In this document: piece by piece, positions 25,034 through 35,085 of the stretch | Numbering within the stretch: the first letter of the stretch is position 1 | How the letters are laid out: each line of letters starts with the position of its first letter | From: Lachnospiraceae bacterium | GTDB lineage: Bacteria; Bacillota; Clostridia; Lachnospirales; Lachnospiraceae | DNA length: 64,000 nucleotides | Reading direction: 5' to 3' | Assembly (NCBI GenBank): GCA_015057365.1 | Contig: SVEN01000002.1 | Coordinates: 62,001-126,000, forward strand | The notes under the pieces: generated by a model | Databases searched by the model: none | The model's input: only the letters and a program-made list of their open reading frames with translations | What the model was told of the DNA's origin: nothing | Position numbers and translations under genes: made by a program

Positions 25034-25081
25034 TGTAAGCGTTTACAGTTTGATTGTACACATTTTAACAAGAACTGTCAA
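25034..25081 (-). promoter_or_regulatory. kdgK promoter with cre-like operator at the start site
   Basis: TTGACA (25081-25076) and TACAAT (25058-25053) on the minus strand, 17-base spacer. TGTAAGCGTTTACA (25034-25047) matches the cre consensus TGWAARCGYTWWCA at every position and overlaps the expected transcription start. Either CcpA or the divergent LacI protein could bind; LacI-family operators have similar half sites. Confidence 0.8.
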
Positions 25082-25117
25082 TCTCTTTTTCATTAAAATT
25101 CTTTTTATAAGTTTCAC

Positions 25118-25146
25118 TTGCGCTATTTTACAGTCTGGTGTATAAT
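25118..25146 (+). promoter_or_regulatory. Promoter of the LacI gene and uxaC
   Basis: TTGCGC (25118-25123) and TATAAT (25141-25146), 17-base spacer, in the divergent region with kdgK. Confidence 0.75.
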
Positions 25147-25196
25147 AAAAGCGGAACACTTTTTTATTTCACTATTTTTGTAAGGGCTTTCATATT

Positions 25197-26195
25197 ATGA
25201 ATATTTACGACGTATCGAAAAAGGCCGGCGTTTCCATTGCAACCGTTTCCCGTGTATTAAACGGAAACCGGAACGTCAGCGATAAAACAAAAGAACGTGT
25301 CCTCTCCGTTATGGAGGAGCTCGGTTATACTCCAAACGTATTTGCCAGGGGTCTTGGACTGAACACCATGCATACCATCGGTATTCTCTGCTCCGATTCC
25401 TCCGATGCATTTTTAGCGAATGCGGTATACTATCTCGAGCAGGCACTCCGCAAGAACGGTTACGAGTCCTTTCTTTGCTGTACGGGCTATGAGCTTGAGA
25501 ATAAAAAGAACTACCTTCGTCTCCTTCTGTCTAAGCGGGTAGACGCTGTGATTTTGGTAGGATCTCACTATCTGGAAACCAACAAAGCGGACAACGACTA
25601 CATTATCTCCGCCGCAGAAGAGGTCCCGGTGATGATGATTAACGGATATTTGAACCACCCGAACATCTACTGCACTCTTTGCGACGATTATCAAGCGGTC
25701 TATGATACGGTAACACGTCTTGCCGCCCACGGTCGGAAACGATTTGCATTTTTGTACCGCTCCGACAGTAGCAGCAGCCGCATTAAAATCAAAGGCTTCC
25801 GGGATGGCATGGATGCTACGGGACTTACAATTTCCGAGGACGCAATTCGCCTTTGTCCGAATGACATTCCGTCCACCCAGGCACTTTTGACCGATTTATA
25901 TAAGGAAGGCATCTCCTACGATGCTATCCTTACTTCCGAGGACTGTCTGGCCGTTGCTGCGGTTAAGTTTGCGGGTGCTACCGGACTCCGGGTTCCGAAG
26001 GATTTGGAAATTGTGGGTTATAACAACTCTCTTCTCGGCATTTGTACCGAGCCGGAGTTGTCCACTCTGGACAATCATGTAGAGACCTTGAGCATTACCA
26101 CGGTCAACACCCTCATGCGGGTACTGCAGGGAGCGGATGTTCCGAACAAGACCATGATTTCCAATGATTTTATTGTACGCGGAACGGCATACTAG
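25197..26195 (+). CDS. LacI-family transcriptional regulator of hexuronate genes
   Basis: 332 residues. The N-terminal helix-turn-helix and hinge are clear: NIYDVSKKAGVSIATVSRVL, then LNGNRNVSDKTKERV, then the periplasmic-binding-like domain from about residue 60. It lies between kdgK (divergent) and uxaC (same strand), so it likely represses hexuronate catabolism in response to a uronate or keto-deoxy acid. It may bind the operator at 25034. A KdgR-like role is inference. TAAGGG is a modest ribosome site. Confidence 0.9.
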   Translation: MNIYDVSKKAGVSIATVSRVLNGNRNVSDKTKERVLSVMEELGYTPNVFARGLGLNTMHTIGILCSDSSDAFLANAVYYLEQALRKNGYESFLCCTGYELENKKNYLRLLLSKRVDAVILVGSHYLETNKADNDYIISAAEEVPVMMINGYLNHPNIYCTLCDDYQAVYDTVTRLAAHGRKRFAFLYRSDSSSSRIKIKGFRDGMDATGLTISEDAIRLCPNDIPSTQALLTDLYKEGISYDAILTSEDCLAVAAVKFAGATGLRVPKDLEIVGYNNSLLGICTEPELSTLDNHVETLSITTVNTLMRVLQGADVPNKTMISNDFIVRGTAY

Positions 26196-26273
26196 CGCTG
26201 TTCCGTAGTATACCTTTGTTTCTGATTCGCACATTCATTATAATTCATTCACATATAGAAAGAAGGTTATGCT

Positions 26274-27674
26274 ATGACACCGTTTATGGGAAAAGATTTT
26301 TTATTATCTAATGATACCGCAAAGACGTTATACCACGATTATGCGGCAAAGATGCCGATTATCGATTATCATTGCCACATCAATCCGCAGGAAATCGCGG
26401 AGGACCGCAAGTTTGAAAACATTACCCAGGTTTGGCTGGGTGGAGACCACTACAAGTGGCGTCAAATGCGTTCTAACGGTGTGGAGGAAAAGTATATTAC
26501 CGGCGACGCTTCCGATTACGAAAAGTTTGTTGCCTGGGCCGGTACCTTGCAGAAAGCCATCGGTAACCCGCTGTATCACTGGAGTCACTTGGAGCTTCAG
26601 CGTTATTTCGGCTATACCGGTGCCCTCTCTCCGGAGACCGCAAAGGAGGTCTGGGATATTTGTAACGCAAAGCTTGCCGAGGCAGGATTTTCCGCTCGTA
26701 ATCTTATCAAGATGTCCAACGTAACTACTGTCTGTACCACCGATGACCCGATTGATTCCCTTGCATGGCATAAAATCATTGCCGAGGACGACTCCTTCGA
26801 TGTACAGGTACTTCCGGCATGGCGTCCGGACAAGGCCATGAATATGGAAAAGCCGGATTATCTTGACTACATTACGAAGCTTTCCGCAGTCAGCGGTGTT
26901 AAGATTGAAACCTTTGCAGACTTAAAGGAAGCCCTTAAGGTACGCCTTGACTTCTTTTCTTCCATGGGCTGTCGTATTTCCGACCACGGTCTGGAATATG
27001 TGATGTACGCTCCCGCTTCCGAAGAAGAAGTGGCTTCTATTTTCGAAAAAAGACTGTCCGGAGAGTTGCCGTCCCGCGAGGAACAAATTAAGTTTAAGTA
27101 CGCTTTCCTGCTATTTATGGGCAGGGAATATCATCGCCTTGACTGGGCAATGCAGCTCCACTACGGCGTACGTCGCGACAACAACACCCGCGTATTTAAC
27201 GCAATCGGTCCGGATACCGGCTTTGACTGCATCAATTCCATGAATTGCTCCGAACAACTGGCGGCATTCTTAGATGCTTTGGCACAGACCGATGAACTGC
27301 CGCGCACCATCCTGTACTCCCTGAACCCAATTGACAATGCGGCCATCGGCACCATCATCGGCTGTTTCCAGGATTCTTCCGCGGTAGGCAAAATTCAGCA
27401 GGGTTCCGCATGGTGGTTCAACGACAACAAAACCGGCATGACCGAGCAGATGACCTCTCTCGCAAACTTAGGACTTCTGGCAAACTTCGTCGGCATGCTG
27501 ACCGACTCCAGAAGCTTCCTCTCCTATACACGTCACGAGTACTTCCGCCGCATCCTTTGTAACCTTGTCGGTACCTGGGTGGAAAACGGTGAGTATCCTG
27601 CCGATATGGAATACCTTGGCAATATGGTACAGGATATCTCCTACAACAACTGTTTACGATATTTCCATTTCTAA
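26274..27674 (+). CDS. uxaC: Glucuronate isomerase
   Basis: 466 residues, the usual length for UxaC. It interconverts glucuronate and fructuronate (and galacturonate and tagaturonate) in the cytosol. The start KDFLLSNDTAKTLYHDYAAK and DYHCHINPQEIAEDR (metal-binding His pair) are strong family marks, with the QLHYGVRRDNN region in the middle. GAAGGTT precedes the ATG, 78 bases after the LacI stop, with no terminator between. With kdgK it handles uronates from pectin or glucuronoxylan, which fits the xylanase and esterase elsewhere in the window. Confidence 0.95.
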   Translation: MTPFMGKDFLLSNDTAKTLYHDYAAKMPIIDYHCHINPQEIAEDRKFENITQVWLGGDHYKWRQMRSNGVEEKYITGDASDYEKFVAWAGTLQKAIGNPLYHWSHLELQRYFGYTGALSPETAKEVWDICNAKLAEAGFSARNLIKMSNVTTVCTTDDPIDSLAWHKIIAEDDSFDVQVLPAWRPDKAMNMEKPDYLDYITKLSAVSGVKIETFADLKEALKVRLDFFSSMGCRISDHGLEYVMYAPASEEEVASIFEKRLSGELPSREEQIKFKYAFLLFMGREYHRLDWAMQLHYGVRRDNNTRVFNAIGPDTGFDCINSMNCSEQLAAFLDALAQTDELPRTILYSLNPIDNAAIGTIIGCFQDSSAVGKIQQGSAWWFNDNKTGMTEQMTSLANLGLLANFVGMLTDSRSFLSYTRHEYFRRILCNLVGTWVENGEYPADMEYLGNMVQDISYNNCLRYFHF

Positions 27675-27701
27675 TTTTTGTAAATATACCTTCTCTCGAA
27701 A

Positions 27702-27732
27702 AGGAGCGGTCCAAAACGGGCCGCTCTTTTTC
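27702..27732 (+). terminator. Terminator of uxaC
   Basis: GAGCGGTCC (27704-27712) pairs with GGGCCGCTC (27718-27726), followed by TTTTTCT. Confidence 0.9.
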
Positions 27733-27767
27733 TATCCGAAAAAGTCGAAATTGCCTCTTTTTAGGTC

Positions 27768-27796
27768 TTGTCATCCCACTCGAAATACTGTATAAT
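27768..27796 (+). promoter_or_regulatory. Promoter of pyrBI
   Basis: TTGTCA (27768-27773) and TATAAT (27791-27796), 17-base spacer. The leader to pyrB is only about 40 bases, too short for a PyrR-type attenuator. Confidence 0.85.
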
Positions 27797-27842
27797 AAGT
27801 GAAAATATAACTTCACAATCACTATGACTTATGGAGGTATCT

Positions 27843-28763
27843 ATGAAACATTTAATCAGCCCGTTAGATTTATCGCCGGACGAGCTTTCCGATTTGCTCG
27901 ACCTTGCACAGGATATTTATTCCGCTCCGGAGAAGTATTCCCATTGTTGTGCCGGCAAGAAATTAGCGACTTTATTTTACGAACCAAGTACACGTACCCG
28001 TCTCAGTTTTGAAGCAGCGATGCTGAATCTCGGAGGTAGTGTTCTTGGTTTTTCTTCTGCCGATTCGTCCTCTGCGGCAAAGGGAGAAAGTGTAGCGGAT
28101 ACGATTCGTGTCATGTCCTTCTACGCAGACATCTGTGCCATGCGCCATCCGAAGGAGGGTGCACCGCTTGTAGCTTCCATGCACGCTTCCATTCCGGTCA
28201 TTAATGCCGGTGACGGCGGCCACAACCACCCGACTCAGACCTTAACCGATTTGCTCACCATTAAGAGCTTAAAGGGACATTTGGACGGTCTCACCATCGG
28301 TTTCTGCGGTGACTTAAAGTTCGGCCGTACCGTACATTCCTTAATCAATGCCATGGTACGCTATCCGAATACCAAATTCGTACTGATTTCCCCGAAGGAG
28401 CTGCAGATACCGGCCTACTTAAAGGAAGAGACCTTGGATGCTTTAAATATTCCGTATGAAGAGACCACGAACTTAGAGGCTGCCCTTCCGAAGCTTGATA
28501 TTTTGTACATGACCCGCGTTCAGAAAGAGCGTTTCTTCAACGAAGAAGATTACATCCGTTTAAAGGATACCTTTATTTTAGACAAACAAAAAATGCAGCT
28601 GGCTAAGGAGGACATGCTGGTGCTCCACCCGCTTCCGCGTGTAAATGAAATCTCCACCGATGTGGACGATGACCCGCGTGCCGTATACTTTGAACAGGCT
28701 AACTTCGGTGTATATGTCCGTATGGCACTCATTATGACCTTACTGGGAATCAAATTGGACTAA
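27843..28763 (+). CDS. pyrB: Aspartate carbamoyltransferase catalytic subunit
   Basis: 306 residues from ATG 27843 (TGGAGG upstream; four extra in-frame codons would start inside that site). It makes carbamoyl-aspartate, the first committed step of pyrimidine synthesis. [17 protein letters not shown] is the carbamoyl-phosphate signature, and HPLPRVNEI is the C-terminal family motif. The paired pyrI shows this is the two-subunit, allosteric enzyme type. Other pyr genes are not in the window. Confidence 0.97.
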   Translation: MKHLISPLDLSPDELSDLLDLAQDIYSAPEKYSHCCAGKKLATLFYEPSTRTRLSFEAAMLNLGGSVLGFSSADSSSAAKGESVADTIRVMSFYADICAMRHPKEGAPLVASMHASIPVINAGDGGHNHPTQTLTDLLTIKSLKGHLDGLTIGFCGDLKFGRTVHSLINAMVRYPNTKFVLISPKELQIPAYLKEETLDALNIPYEETTNLEAALPKLDILYMTRVQKERFFNEEDYIRLKDTFILDKQKMQLAKEDMLVLHPLPRVNEISTDVDDDPRAVYFEQANFGVYVRMALIMTLLGIKLD

Positions 28764-28787
28764 CCGTATACAGAAAGGAGAACCACC

Positions 28788-29213
28788 ATGTTAAATATCG
28801 GAGGAATTCATAACGGTGTTGTTATGGATCATATCGTAGCCGGCTGTGCCATGGACATCTATCACTACTTGGAATTGGACAAGTCCGATGCTACCGTAGC
28901 AATTATCAAAAATGCCAAAAGTAATGTAATGGGAAAGAAAGACATCATCAAGATTGAGGGATATACGGATTTCGACTTTGATGTTCTCGGTGTTATCGAC
29001 CCGAATATTACGATTAATATTATCAAGGACGGCATCATTGCCGAAAAGAGAAAGCTGCACTTACCGGAGCGTGTTACCAACATCATTCTTTGTAAGAATC
29101 CACGTTGTATCACATCCATTGAGCAGGAACTGCCGCATCGCTTTAAGTTAACGGATCGCACAAAAGGTGTGTACCGTTGCGAGTACTGCGAGCAGAAATT
29201 TAAAAAAGATTAA
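28788..29213 (+). CDS. pyrI: Aspartate carbamoyltransferase regulatory subunit
   Basis: 141 residues. The N-terminal allosteric domain (INNGVVMDHIVAG-like: HNGVVMDHIVAGCAMDIYHY) is followed by the zinc domain with CKNPRC and CEYC (Cys pairs about 104-109 and 133-136). It binds nucleotide effectors and assembles with PyrB. GAAAGGAG precedes the ATG 24 bases after pyrB. Length is close to the family norm of about 150 residues. Confidence 0.95.
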   Translation: MLNIGGIHNGVVMDHIVAGCAMDIYHYLELDKSDATVAIIKNAKSNVMGKKDIIKIEGYTDFDFDVLGVIDPNITINIIKDGIIAEKRKLHLPERVTNIILCKNPRCITSIEQELPHRFKLTDRTKGVYRCEYCEQKFKKD

Positions 29214-29242
29214 TCGTGCAGGTGCGACACCCCGTCCTTTGC

Positions 29243-29286
29243 AAAAAAAGGCTGTTTCCCTCCTTACGGAGCAGAACAGCCTTTTA
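29243..29286. terminator. Bidirectional terminator between pyrI and a lipoprotein gene
   Basis: AAAAGGCTGTT (29246-29256) pairs with AACAGCCTTTT (29275-29285), with A/T runs on both sides. Confidence 0.88.
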
Positions 29287-29293
29287 CAATTGT

Positions 29294-30691
29294 CTATTCA
29301 GTTACATATTCATACCCATCGATAAATTCTCCGAAGGTATTATAGTTGCTCTTATCATTAATAATCTCTGCCTCGTACGCCGCATTAAAGGTAGCATAAC
29401 CGATATACGTCAGGTTGTTCTTTGTAAAGTAATATCCGGTTGCTCCCAACCAATCGGAAAATTCGCCCGGCTCGGAATACGCTTCATATACATAGGAACC
29501 ATCTGCTCTCTTCTTTACGTTACTAAGCTTAATTGTGTAATAACACTGGAACGGCTCCTGTCCCGGCTGCTCCACCGATACCTCATAAAACAAAATTGTA
29601 TAAATCCACGAATTTTCCTGAAGAAATGAATTCTCTGCTGTCGTTTTTCCCATTGCACGTCCGATATACGTTATATCCTTTAACGCTTCCGGCGTCTCCC
29701 ATTCGGCAGTCATATTTTCAAGAAGATACTTTCTCCAATGCTCATAAATCTCATTCCACTTTTCTTCCGGAACATCGTCAAATTCCATTACCAACGTATC
29801 CAATCCGCTTACCACATAGGTTTTACTGGTAGCCTCCGGAATCACATTGTATTTTTCTATAACACGATCCACATTATATACTTCTATGGTAACTTCATCA
29901 CCGTTTGACAACTTGTCATAATTCGTACGTTCGAATCCTAACTCCGCATATTTTGTTGCCTTATCATCTATGGATACGTGTCCGTACGGTGCATTCCCGG
30001 AAAACGTCACCTTTAATCCTTCAAAGGCATCAAAGGTAGTCAGCTCCGCTAATCCTTCTACGGTGTAACTCTTCGTAAGCTCCTTCGGCATAATACCGGC
30101 ATTCATACAGTAGGACATATAACCTTCCGCCACGGTAACGGTCACAATGTCACCGTTCTTTAAATTTGTTCCGTCGGAGAAAATATAATCAAACATACTG
30201 TACTTCCGGTTTTTCAAGTCAAAATTTGCCGTAGCGTAACCGGACGGACCGTCAAAGGTAACCTCGATGCCTTCAAAAGCATCCACAAGTTCCAGCTCCT
30301 GCAGTCCCTTTACCTTTTCGGTAATATCGGAATATACAAACTTCACCTTGTATTTATCCTCAATCTTCTTTGCGGATACATCCCAGCTAAAGGTAATTTC
30401 ATCACCGTTAGTTAAATTCTTATCCTCGGATAAGTCTCCGTCAATGGCGTCCTCCATATCATCCAGAAAATCCTCACCGTCTCCGTCTAAAAGATCATCA
30501 TCATCAAAGCCGAAAATCTCGTCATGATCCGAAATCAAATCCACATAGTCGATTTCATAACGAGCGGTACCGGAACCGCTCACACCTTCATACTTCACCT
30601 TAACATACTCGTTCAAATCGATCTCTTCGGCACACCCTGCAAAAAGAAATGCCATACATACCGCTAAAAACATCAAGACTCTCTTCTTCAT
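29294..30691 (-). CDS. Lipoprotein with three repeated beta-rich modules
   Basis: 465 residues from ATG 30691 (GAGGAGAGAC upstream; the upstream in-frame codons arise from the rpsO terminator and are rejected). A lipoprotein signal (MFLAVCMAFLFAGC) is followed by repeats of about 80 residues, each with a DAFEG[IL][EK]VTF[DS]G start and an N-GDEVT/GDIVTV end, at about 50-330. Each looks like an immunoglobulin-like sheet. The C-terminal part (from about 355) is a mixed domain of unknown fold. No enzyme motif is seen. It is probably a surface-anchored binding protein, with function unknown. Confidence 0.8.
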   Translation of the reverse strand: MKKRVLMFLAVCMAFLFAGCAEEIDLNEYVKVKYEGVSGSGTARYEIDYVDLISDHDEIFGFDDDDLLDGDGEDFLDDMEDAIDGDLSEDKNLTNGDEITFSWDVSAKKIEDKYKVKFVYSDITEKVKGLQELELVDAFEGIEVTFDGPSGYATANFDLKNRKYSMFDYIFSDGTNLKNGDIVTVTVAEGYMSYCMNAGIMPKELTKSYTVEGLAELTTFDAFEGLKVTFSGNAPYGHVSIDDKATKYAELGFERTNYDKLSNGDEVTIEVYNVDRVIEKYNVIPEATSKTYVVSGLDTLVMEFDDVPEEKWNEIYEHWRKYLLENMTAEWETPEALKDITYIGRAMGKTTAENSFLQENSWIYTILFYEVSVEQPGQEPFQCYYTIKLSNVKKRADGSYVYEAYSEPGEFSDWLGATGYYFTKNNLTYIGYATFNAAYEAEIINDKSNYNTFGEFIDGYEYVTE

Positions 30692-30767
30692 ATGTCTCTC
30701 CTCATTTGAATTTTTTACGAAGGAATTATATAATATTACATTTCTTTTGTCAATGAAACTCTTTAAT

Positions 30768-30804
30768 AAAAAAACGGAGCCGCGCATTTTCATGCGACGG
30801 CTCC
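30768..30804 (-). terminator. Terminator of rpsO
   Basis: GGAGCCGCGCAT (30776-30787) pairs with ATGCGACGGCTCC (30792-30804), followed on the minus strand by seven T residues. Confidence 0.9.
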
Positions 30805-30820
30805 ATTCTTCCTCTGAATA

Positions 30821-31087
30821 CTACTTTCTTAAGCCCAAACGCTCGATCAAAGAACGATATCCCTCAAGATCGTTCTTCTTTAAGTACTCTAACATACCGC
30901 GTCTCTGACCAACCATCTTTAAGAGACCACGACGAGAGTGATGATCCTTCTGGTTAACCTTTAAGTGCTCGGTGAGCTCGTTGATTCTTGCGGTAAGAAT
31001 TGCAATCTGAACCTCCGGAGAACCGGTGTCGTTTGCGTTTCTTCCGTATGCTGCGATAATCTCAGCCTTCTTTTCCTTGCTAATCAT
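30821..31087 (-). CDS. rpsO: Ribosomal protein S15
   Basis: 88 residues, the universal length. The 30S primary-binding protein motif region is [29 protein letters not shown] (two adjoining parts of S15). GGAGGTTGC precedes the ATG. It is expressed as a single gene with its own promoter and terminator. In many bacteria rpsO abuts pnp, but here they are about 14 kb apart. The leader of about 85 bases (31088-31175) has short hairpins that could serve S15 autoregulation, which is known in other bacteria but not shown here. Confidence 0.97.
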   Translation of the reverse strand: MISKEKKAEIIAAYGRNANDTGSPEVQIAILTARINELTEHLKVNQKDHHSRRGLLKMVGQRRGMLEYLKKNDLEGYRSLIERLGLRK

Positions 31088-31181
31088 AATAGCAACCTCC
31101 TAATATTTTATAATCGCCTGCCACTAAGAAAGGGGTTGGAGTATCCGTCCTCTGAGCGGCGGCTCGCTTAAAAGCTTCTAA

Positions 31182-31210
31182 ATTATATCATATACATAAA
31201 CAAATGTAAA
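31182..31210 (-). promoter_or_regulatory. Promoter of rpsO
   Basis: TTTACA (31210-31205) and TATAAT (31187-31182) on the minus strand, 17-base spacer. Confidence 0.82.
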
Positions 31211-31237
31211 GCATTTTCTAAAAAAACTTACGTCTCC

Positions 31238-32317
31238 CTAGATAATAACCTGCTCAATGGAAATCTCCGGGTGGTCTGCAAGATTAATGAACTCCGTACC
31301 GCATAATATAACCGGTCGGGACAGCTTCTGCTTATTCATCATGACAATCTCGCCCTCTTTTCCGTTACTTAAGCGAACCCAGTTCTTAATGTAGGTCTGA
31401 ACGATATTCTCCATGAATACAAGAAGGTATTCCGGGTCAAACATACTAAGCCCTTCCTTCTCAAACATCTCGATTACCTTAAACGGACAAAGCGCTCCGC
31501 GGTATACTCTCGCTGCGGTCATGGCATCGTACACATCCGCAATGGCAACCATCTTCGCAAACTTATCAATCTGAGGTCCCTTTAAACCTAACGGATAACC
31601 GGAACCGTCCACACGCTCATGATGCATCAGAGCCGCATTCTGAATACCGGTAATAAAACGGGACTCAAACAGGATGTTGTAGCCTTCCATCGGATGGGTC
31701 TTGATTAAATCAAACTCCTCATCCGTCAAACGAGCGGCCTTTTTTACAATACTGTCAGGAATACGAAGCTTACCGATGTCGTGAAGCAAACCGGAAACGG
31801 TTGCAATCTCCTTTTCCATAGAGGACATATGCATCCAGTCTGCAAAGACATTACAAATTAAGGCCACGTTCATACAATGATTAAAGGTACTGTCATCATA
31901 ATCACGAAGATTATGCAAAATATCAAAGACATGAATACCGCCTCTTGTATCGTCTAACATACTTGTAGCCTGCTTACAAAGCTCGGAAATACCGATTTTC
32001 TTTGACTGAAGCGTAATGATATCGTTAAACGTAACCTCTAAGTTCTTAACCTCTTCATCATAGCTTTCCTTAAACATGATGAATTCTTTGGTTTCTTTGA
32101 TTTTAGACGGTACAAAGGTACGCTCATAGGATGTCTTCGGAACTTCCGTCACTTCATCTTTGACGTATACGGAATAAATACTGTGAAATGCCAGCTTTGT
32201 GATACTTTCGTCCGACAGAACCGTATCCTTACCCATGACCAGAATATTACTGGCATTGTGCACATCCCTTGCGATTATCATTCCGGGAACCAAAAGTGCT
32301 GTCTTAACTCTTTTCAC
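31238..32317 (-). CDS. HD-GYP domain protein (probable c-di-GMP phosphodiesterase), GTG start
   Basis: 359 residues from GTG 32317, with AGGAGGAGG six to twelve bases upstream; the ATG ten codons earlier lies ahead of that site. The N-terminal part (KTALLVPGMIIARDVHN) resembles the domain often found before HD-GYP. The HD motif is HDIGKLRIPDSIV and the GYP motif is HHERVDGSGYPLG. Such proteins cleave cyclic-di-GMP. No transmembrane helix or receiver domain is visible. smpB and rnr precede it on the same strand with a short gap, so it may be in their operon. Confidence 0.9.
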   Translation of the reverse strand: MKRVKTALLVPGMIIARDVHNASNILVMGKDTVLSDESITKLAFHSIYSVYVKDEVTEVPKTSYERTFVPSKIKETKEFIMFKESYDEEVKNLEVTFNDIITLQSKKIGISELCKQATSMLDDTRGGIHVFDILHNLRDYDDSTFNHCMNVALICNVFADWMHMSSMEKEIATVSGLLHDIGKLRIPDSIVKKAARLTDEEFDLIKTHPMEGYNILFESRFITGIQNAALMHHERVDGSGYPLGLKGPQIDKFAKMVAIADVYDAMTAARVYRGALCPFKVIEMFEKEGLSMFDPEYLLVFMENIVQTYIKNWVRLSNGKEGEIVMMNKQKLSRPVILCGTEFINLADHPEISIEQVII

Positions 32318-32358
32318 CGAATATCCTCCTCCTTTGTAAATCCCCAAATCTTACCTCA

Positions 32359-32832
32359 TCATTTCAGGTTGCGAATTTTAAACTCTTTTTCCGCTTCTCT
32401 GCGCTGGTCCTTCTTTGCCAGTGTCTCCCGCTTGTCATAGAGCTTTTTACCCTTTGCCAGACCGATTTCCACTTTGACCAGACTGCCCTTTAAATAAACG
32501 GACAACGGAACCAGCGTGTAACCCTTCTGTGCAATCTCGCCGGAAAGTTTCATAATCTCCCTTTTGTGTAACAAAAGTTTACGTACCCGCATCGGGTCCT
32601 TGTTGAAAATATTCCCCTTCTCATAAGGACTGATATGCATGCCGTATACATAAACCTCGCCGCGTTCGATTCGGATAAAGGACTCTTTCACGCTACACTT
32701 CCCCATACGAAGCGACTTTACCTCCGTACCGAACAGTTCGATTCCGGCCTCATATTTATCTTCGATAAAATAATCGAAGTATGCCTTTTTATTATTTGCT
32801 ATCAACTTGACAGCCTGTTTCTTATCTGCCAT
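32359..32832 (-). CDS. smpB: SsrA-binding protein SmpB
   Basis: 157 residues from ATG 32832 (GGGGATTTG upstream; 19 in-frame codons further are unsupported). It binds tmRNA and rescues stalled ribosomes. [31 protein letters not shown] and the basic C-terminus are diagnostic. It lies 31 bases after the rnr stop on the same strand, the common rnr-smpB order. No ssrA (tmRNA) gene was found in the window. Confidence 0.97.
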   Translation of the reverse strand: MADKKQAVKLIANNKKAYFDYFIEDKYEAGIELFGTEVKSLRMGKCSVKESFIRIERGEVYVYGMHISPYEKGNIFNKDPMRVRKLLLHKREIMKLSGEIAQKGYTLVPLSVYLKGSLVKVEIGLAKGKKLYDKRETLAKKDQRREAEKEFKIRNLK

Positions 32833-32863
32833 ACAAATCCCCTTAATTCTCACTATATTTAGT

Positions 32864-35008
32864 TTACCGCGAAACAAGTAAAAAATCAATAGTCTTTAAC
32901 AATTTATCCACCCGGTGAATCATTATTTTTACGGTTTGGCCCAATTGAAATTCCCGATAGGACCTCTCTCCCACCAAACGGTAATTTTCTTCGTCAAAGC
33001 GATAATAATCATCCGTAATATCCGCAAGACGAATCATACCTTCCACCGTATTCGGAAGCTCCACATACATGCCGTAATTTGTAATTCCGGAAATAATACC
33101 TTCCGCTTCCTCACCGAGATGTTCTTCGGCGTATTCGCATTTCTTCATTTTAAGAAGCTCACGCTCGGCCTCTTCCGCCGTACGCTCGGTCTTAGAGGAA
33201 TGCTGAGCCACCTCCGGCAGGATACAGCTGTAATGGGCTCTTCTGCGCTCATCCAGCCCTCCACGCAAGTTCTCCTTAATAATCCGGTGAATCTGCAAAT
33301 CCGGATAACGACGAATCGGCGAAGTAAAATGACAATAATACTTGGTCGCCAGACCGAAATGTCCCTCGCAATCCACCATATACTTTGCCTGCTTCATGGA
33401 ACGCAGGGTCAAGCGCGCAATTAAGGCCTCCTCCGGACTGCCGTCGGATTTTTCCAAAAGCGCCTGCAACACCTTCGGATGAGGTGCTGTTTTCGATCCC
33501 CGTAAATTATAGCCGAAGTTCTGTATCAAAATACCGAGACGCTTGATTTTCTCCTCATCCGGACTCTCGTGCACACGATACACAAACGGAATCTCCTGCC
33601 AGAAAAAATCCTCCGCCACCGTTTCGTTTGCCGCCAACATAAAATCCTCAATCATGCGGGTAGCATCATTGCGCTCGTACGGCTTAATCTCCGCCGGTCT
33701 GCCGGACTCATCCAGAATAATCTTGCTCTCCGGGAAGTCAAAGTCAATGGCACCGCGAGCCTTTCTTTTCTCTCTTAACAGCTTAGAAACCTCTGCCATC
33801 ATTAAAAGCATCGGATAAATTTCGCCGTATTCTTTTTCAAACTCCGGTTTCTTTTCGTCCTCAGCAGACAAAATACCGTTTACTTCCGTATACGAAGTCC
33901 TACGGTTCACATGAATCACGCTTTCCGCCAAACGATGTCCTACAATGGTACCGTCCTCCGTCAGGTCCATAATACAACTAAGGGCAAGTCTGTCCTCTCC
34001 CTCATTTAAGGAACAAATACCGTTCGAAAGTCTGTGCGGCAACATCGGTACCACACGGTTAATCAAATATACACTGGTTCCCCGCTTCTTTGCCTCGTTA
34101 TCAAGGGCACTTCCTTCCTTTACATACTCCGTCACATCTGCAATGTGTACACCCAGTACATAACCGTTTTTCGTTTTTCGTAAAGACACCGCATCATCCA
34201 AATCCTTCGCGTCTTCACCGTCAATGGTAATCATAACTTCATCGCGCAAATCCAGACGTCCCGCGCATTCTTTTTCCGTAATCGACTCCGGAACGGTTTC
34301 CGTGGCCTGCATAACCTCCTCCGGAAAGGTCTCCGGAATACCGAAGGCACGAAGTACCGTTACGATATCACTGCCCGGATCATTGATATGACCGAGAATC
34401 TCCACAATCTTTCCCATGGGATTCTGCTTGCCGTTGCCGAAATCCGTAATCTGCACCGCTACCTTGTGACCGCTGACCGCACCCTTCGTATACCGGCTGT
34501 CAATAAAAATATCACTGCCGAGACGCTTGTCCTCCGCCACTACAAAGCCATAATCTTTCTTCTTAAAAAACGTACCCACCACGTACTCGTTGGCGCGTTT
34601 TACAATCTTTACAACTCTGCCCACGCGGCTCTTTCCGGCATATTTACCTGTTTCTTCAAAAATTACCGCCTGTACAATGTCTCCGTTTAACGCACCGAGG
34701 GTAGAGCCTCCCTCAATATAAATATCTCCGCTTCCGTCCTCCGGCGACAAAAAACCGAACTCCCTGGAAGTCCCGCGGAATTCTCCCTGCAATACAAGCG
34801 CATCCTCTACATGATACCGACCTCTGGTATCCATGGTGATACTACCGTCCTGAAGCAACAACTCCAAAATATAGGCCAGTTCATCTCTAGCCTCCGCCGG
34901 TACGCGAAATAATGCCGCGATATCCCGCTTTCGCATCGGCACATATCCCGGCTCCTTCATAAACTTCAAAATTTGTTCTTTTCGCTTTTTTAATTCCTTT
35001 TCTGTCAT
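32864..35008 (-). CDS. rnr: Ribonuclease R
   Basis: 714 residues from ATG 35008 (AAAGGACAT upstream; the upstream in-frame codons run through the intergenic repeat and are rejected). Order: winged-helix and cold-shock domains, then the RNB catalytic core with the Asp cluster [20 protein letters not shown] near residue 250, then S1 at the C-terminus ([16 protein letters not shown]). It degrades structured RNA and works with SmpB/tmRNA. A terminator lies between secG and rnr, so read-through or a separate promoter is needed. Confidence 0.96.
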   Translation of the reverse strand: MTEKELKKRKEQILKFMKEPGYVPMRKRDIAALFRVPAEARDELAYILELLLQDGSITMDTRGRYHVEDALVLQGEFRGTSREFGFLSPEDGSGDIYIEGGSTLGALNGDIVQAVIFEETGKYAGKSRVGRVVKIVKRANEYVVGTFFKKKDYGFVVAEDKRLGSDIFIDSRYTKGAVSGHKVAVQITDFGNGKQNPMGKIVEILGHINDPGSDIVTVLRAFGIPETFPEEVMQATETVPESITEKECAGRLDLRDEVMITIDGEDAKDLDDAVSLRKTKNGYVLGVHIADVTEYVKEGSALDNEAKKRGTSVYLINRVVPMLPHRLSNGICSLNEGEDRLALSCIMDLTEDGTIVGHRLAESVIHVNRRTSYTEVNGILSAEDEKKPEFEKEYGEIYPMLLMMAEVSKLLREKRKARGAIDFDFPESKIILDESGRPAEIKPYERNDATRMIEDFMLAANETVAEDFFWQEIPFVYRVHESPDEEKIKRLGILIQNFGYNLRGSKTAPHPKVLQALLEKSDGSPEEALIARLTLRSMKQAKYMVDCEGHFGLATKYYCHFTSPIRRYPDLQIHRIIKENLRGGLDERRRAHYSCILPEVAQHSSKTERTAEEAERELLKMKKCEYAEEHLGEEAEGIISGITNYGMYVELPNTVEGMIRLADITDDYYRFDEENYRLVGERSYREFQLGQTVKIMIHRVDKLLKTIDFLLVSR

Positions 35009-35039
35009 ATATGTCCTTTCCCTATGACCATAGTATAGC

Positions 35040-35084
35040 GTTCCGCTTGCGGAACTCTTGCAACCAGCGCGGTCGCTTGCGACA
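35040..35084. repeat. GC-rich palindromic repeat, copy with 19-mer core
   Basis: A hairpin GTTCCGCTTGCGGAAC (35040-35055) is followed by AGCGCGGTCGCTTGCGACA (35066-35084), identical to 10266-10284. In both copies a short TCCGC..GCGGA hairpin precedes the core by about ten bases. Confidence 0.82.
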
Positions 35085-35085
35085 A

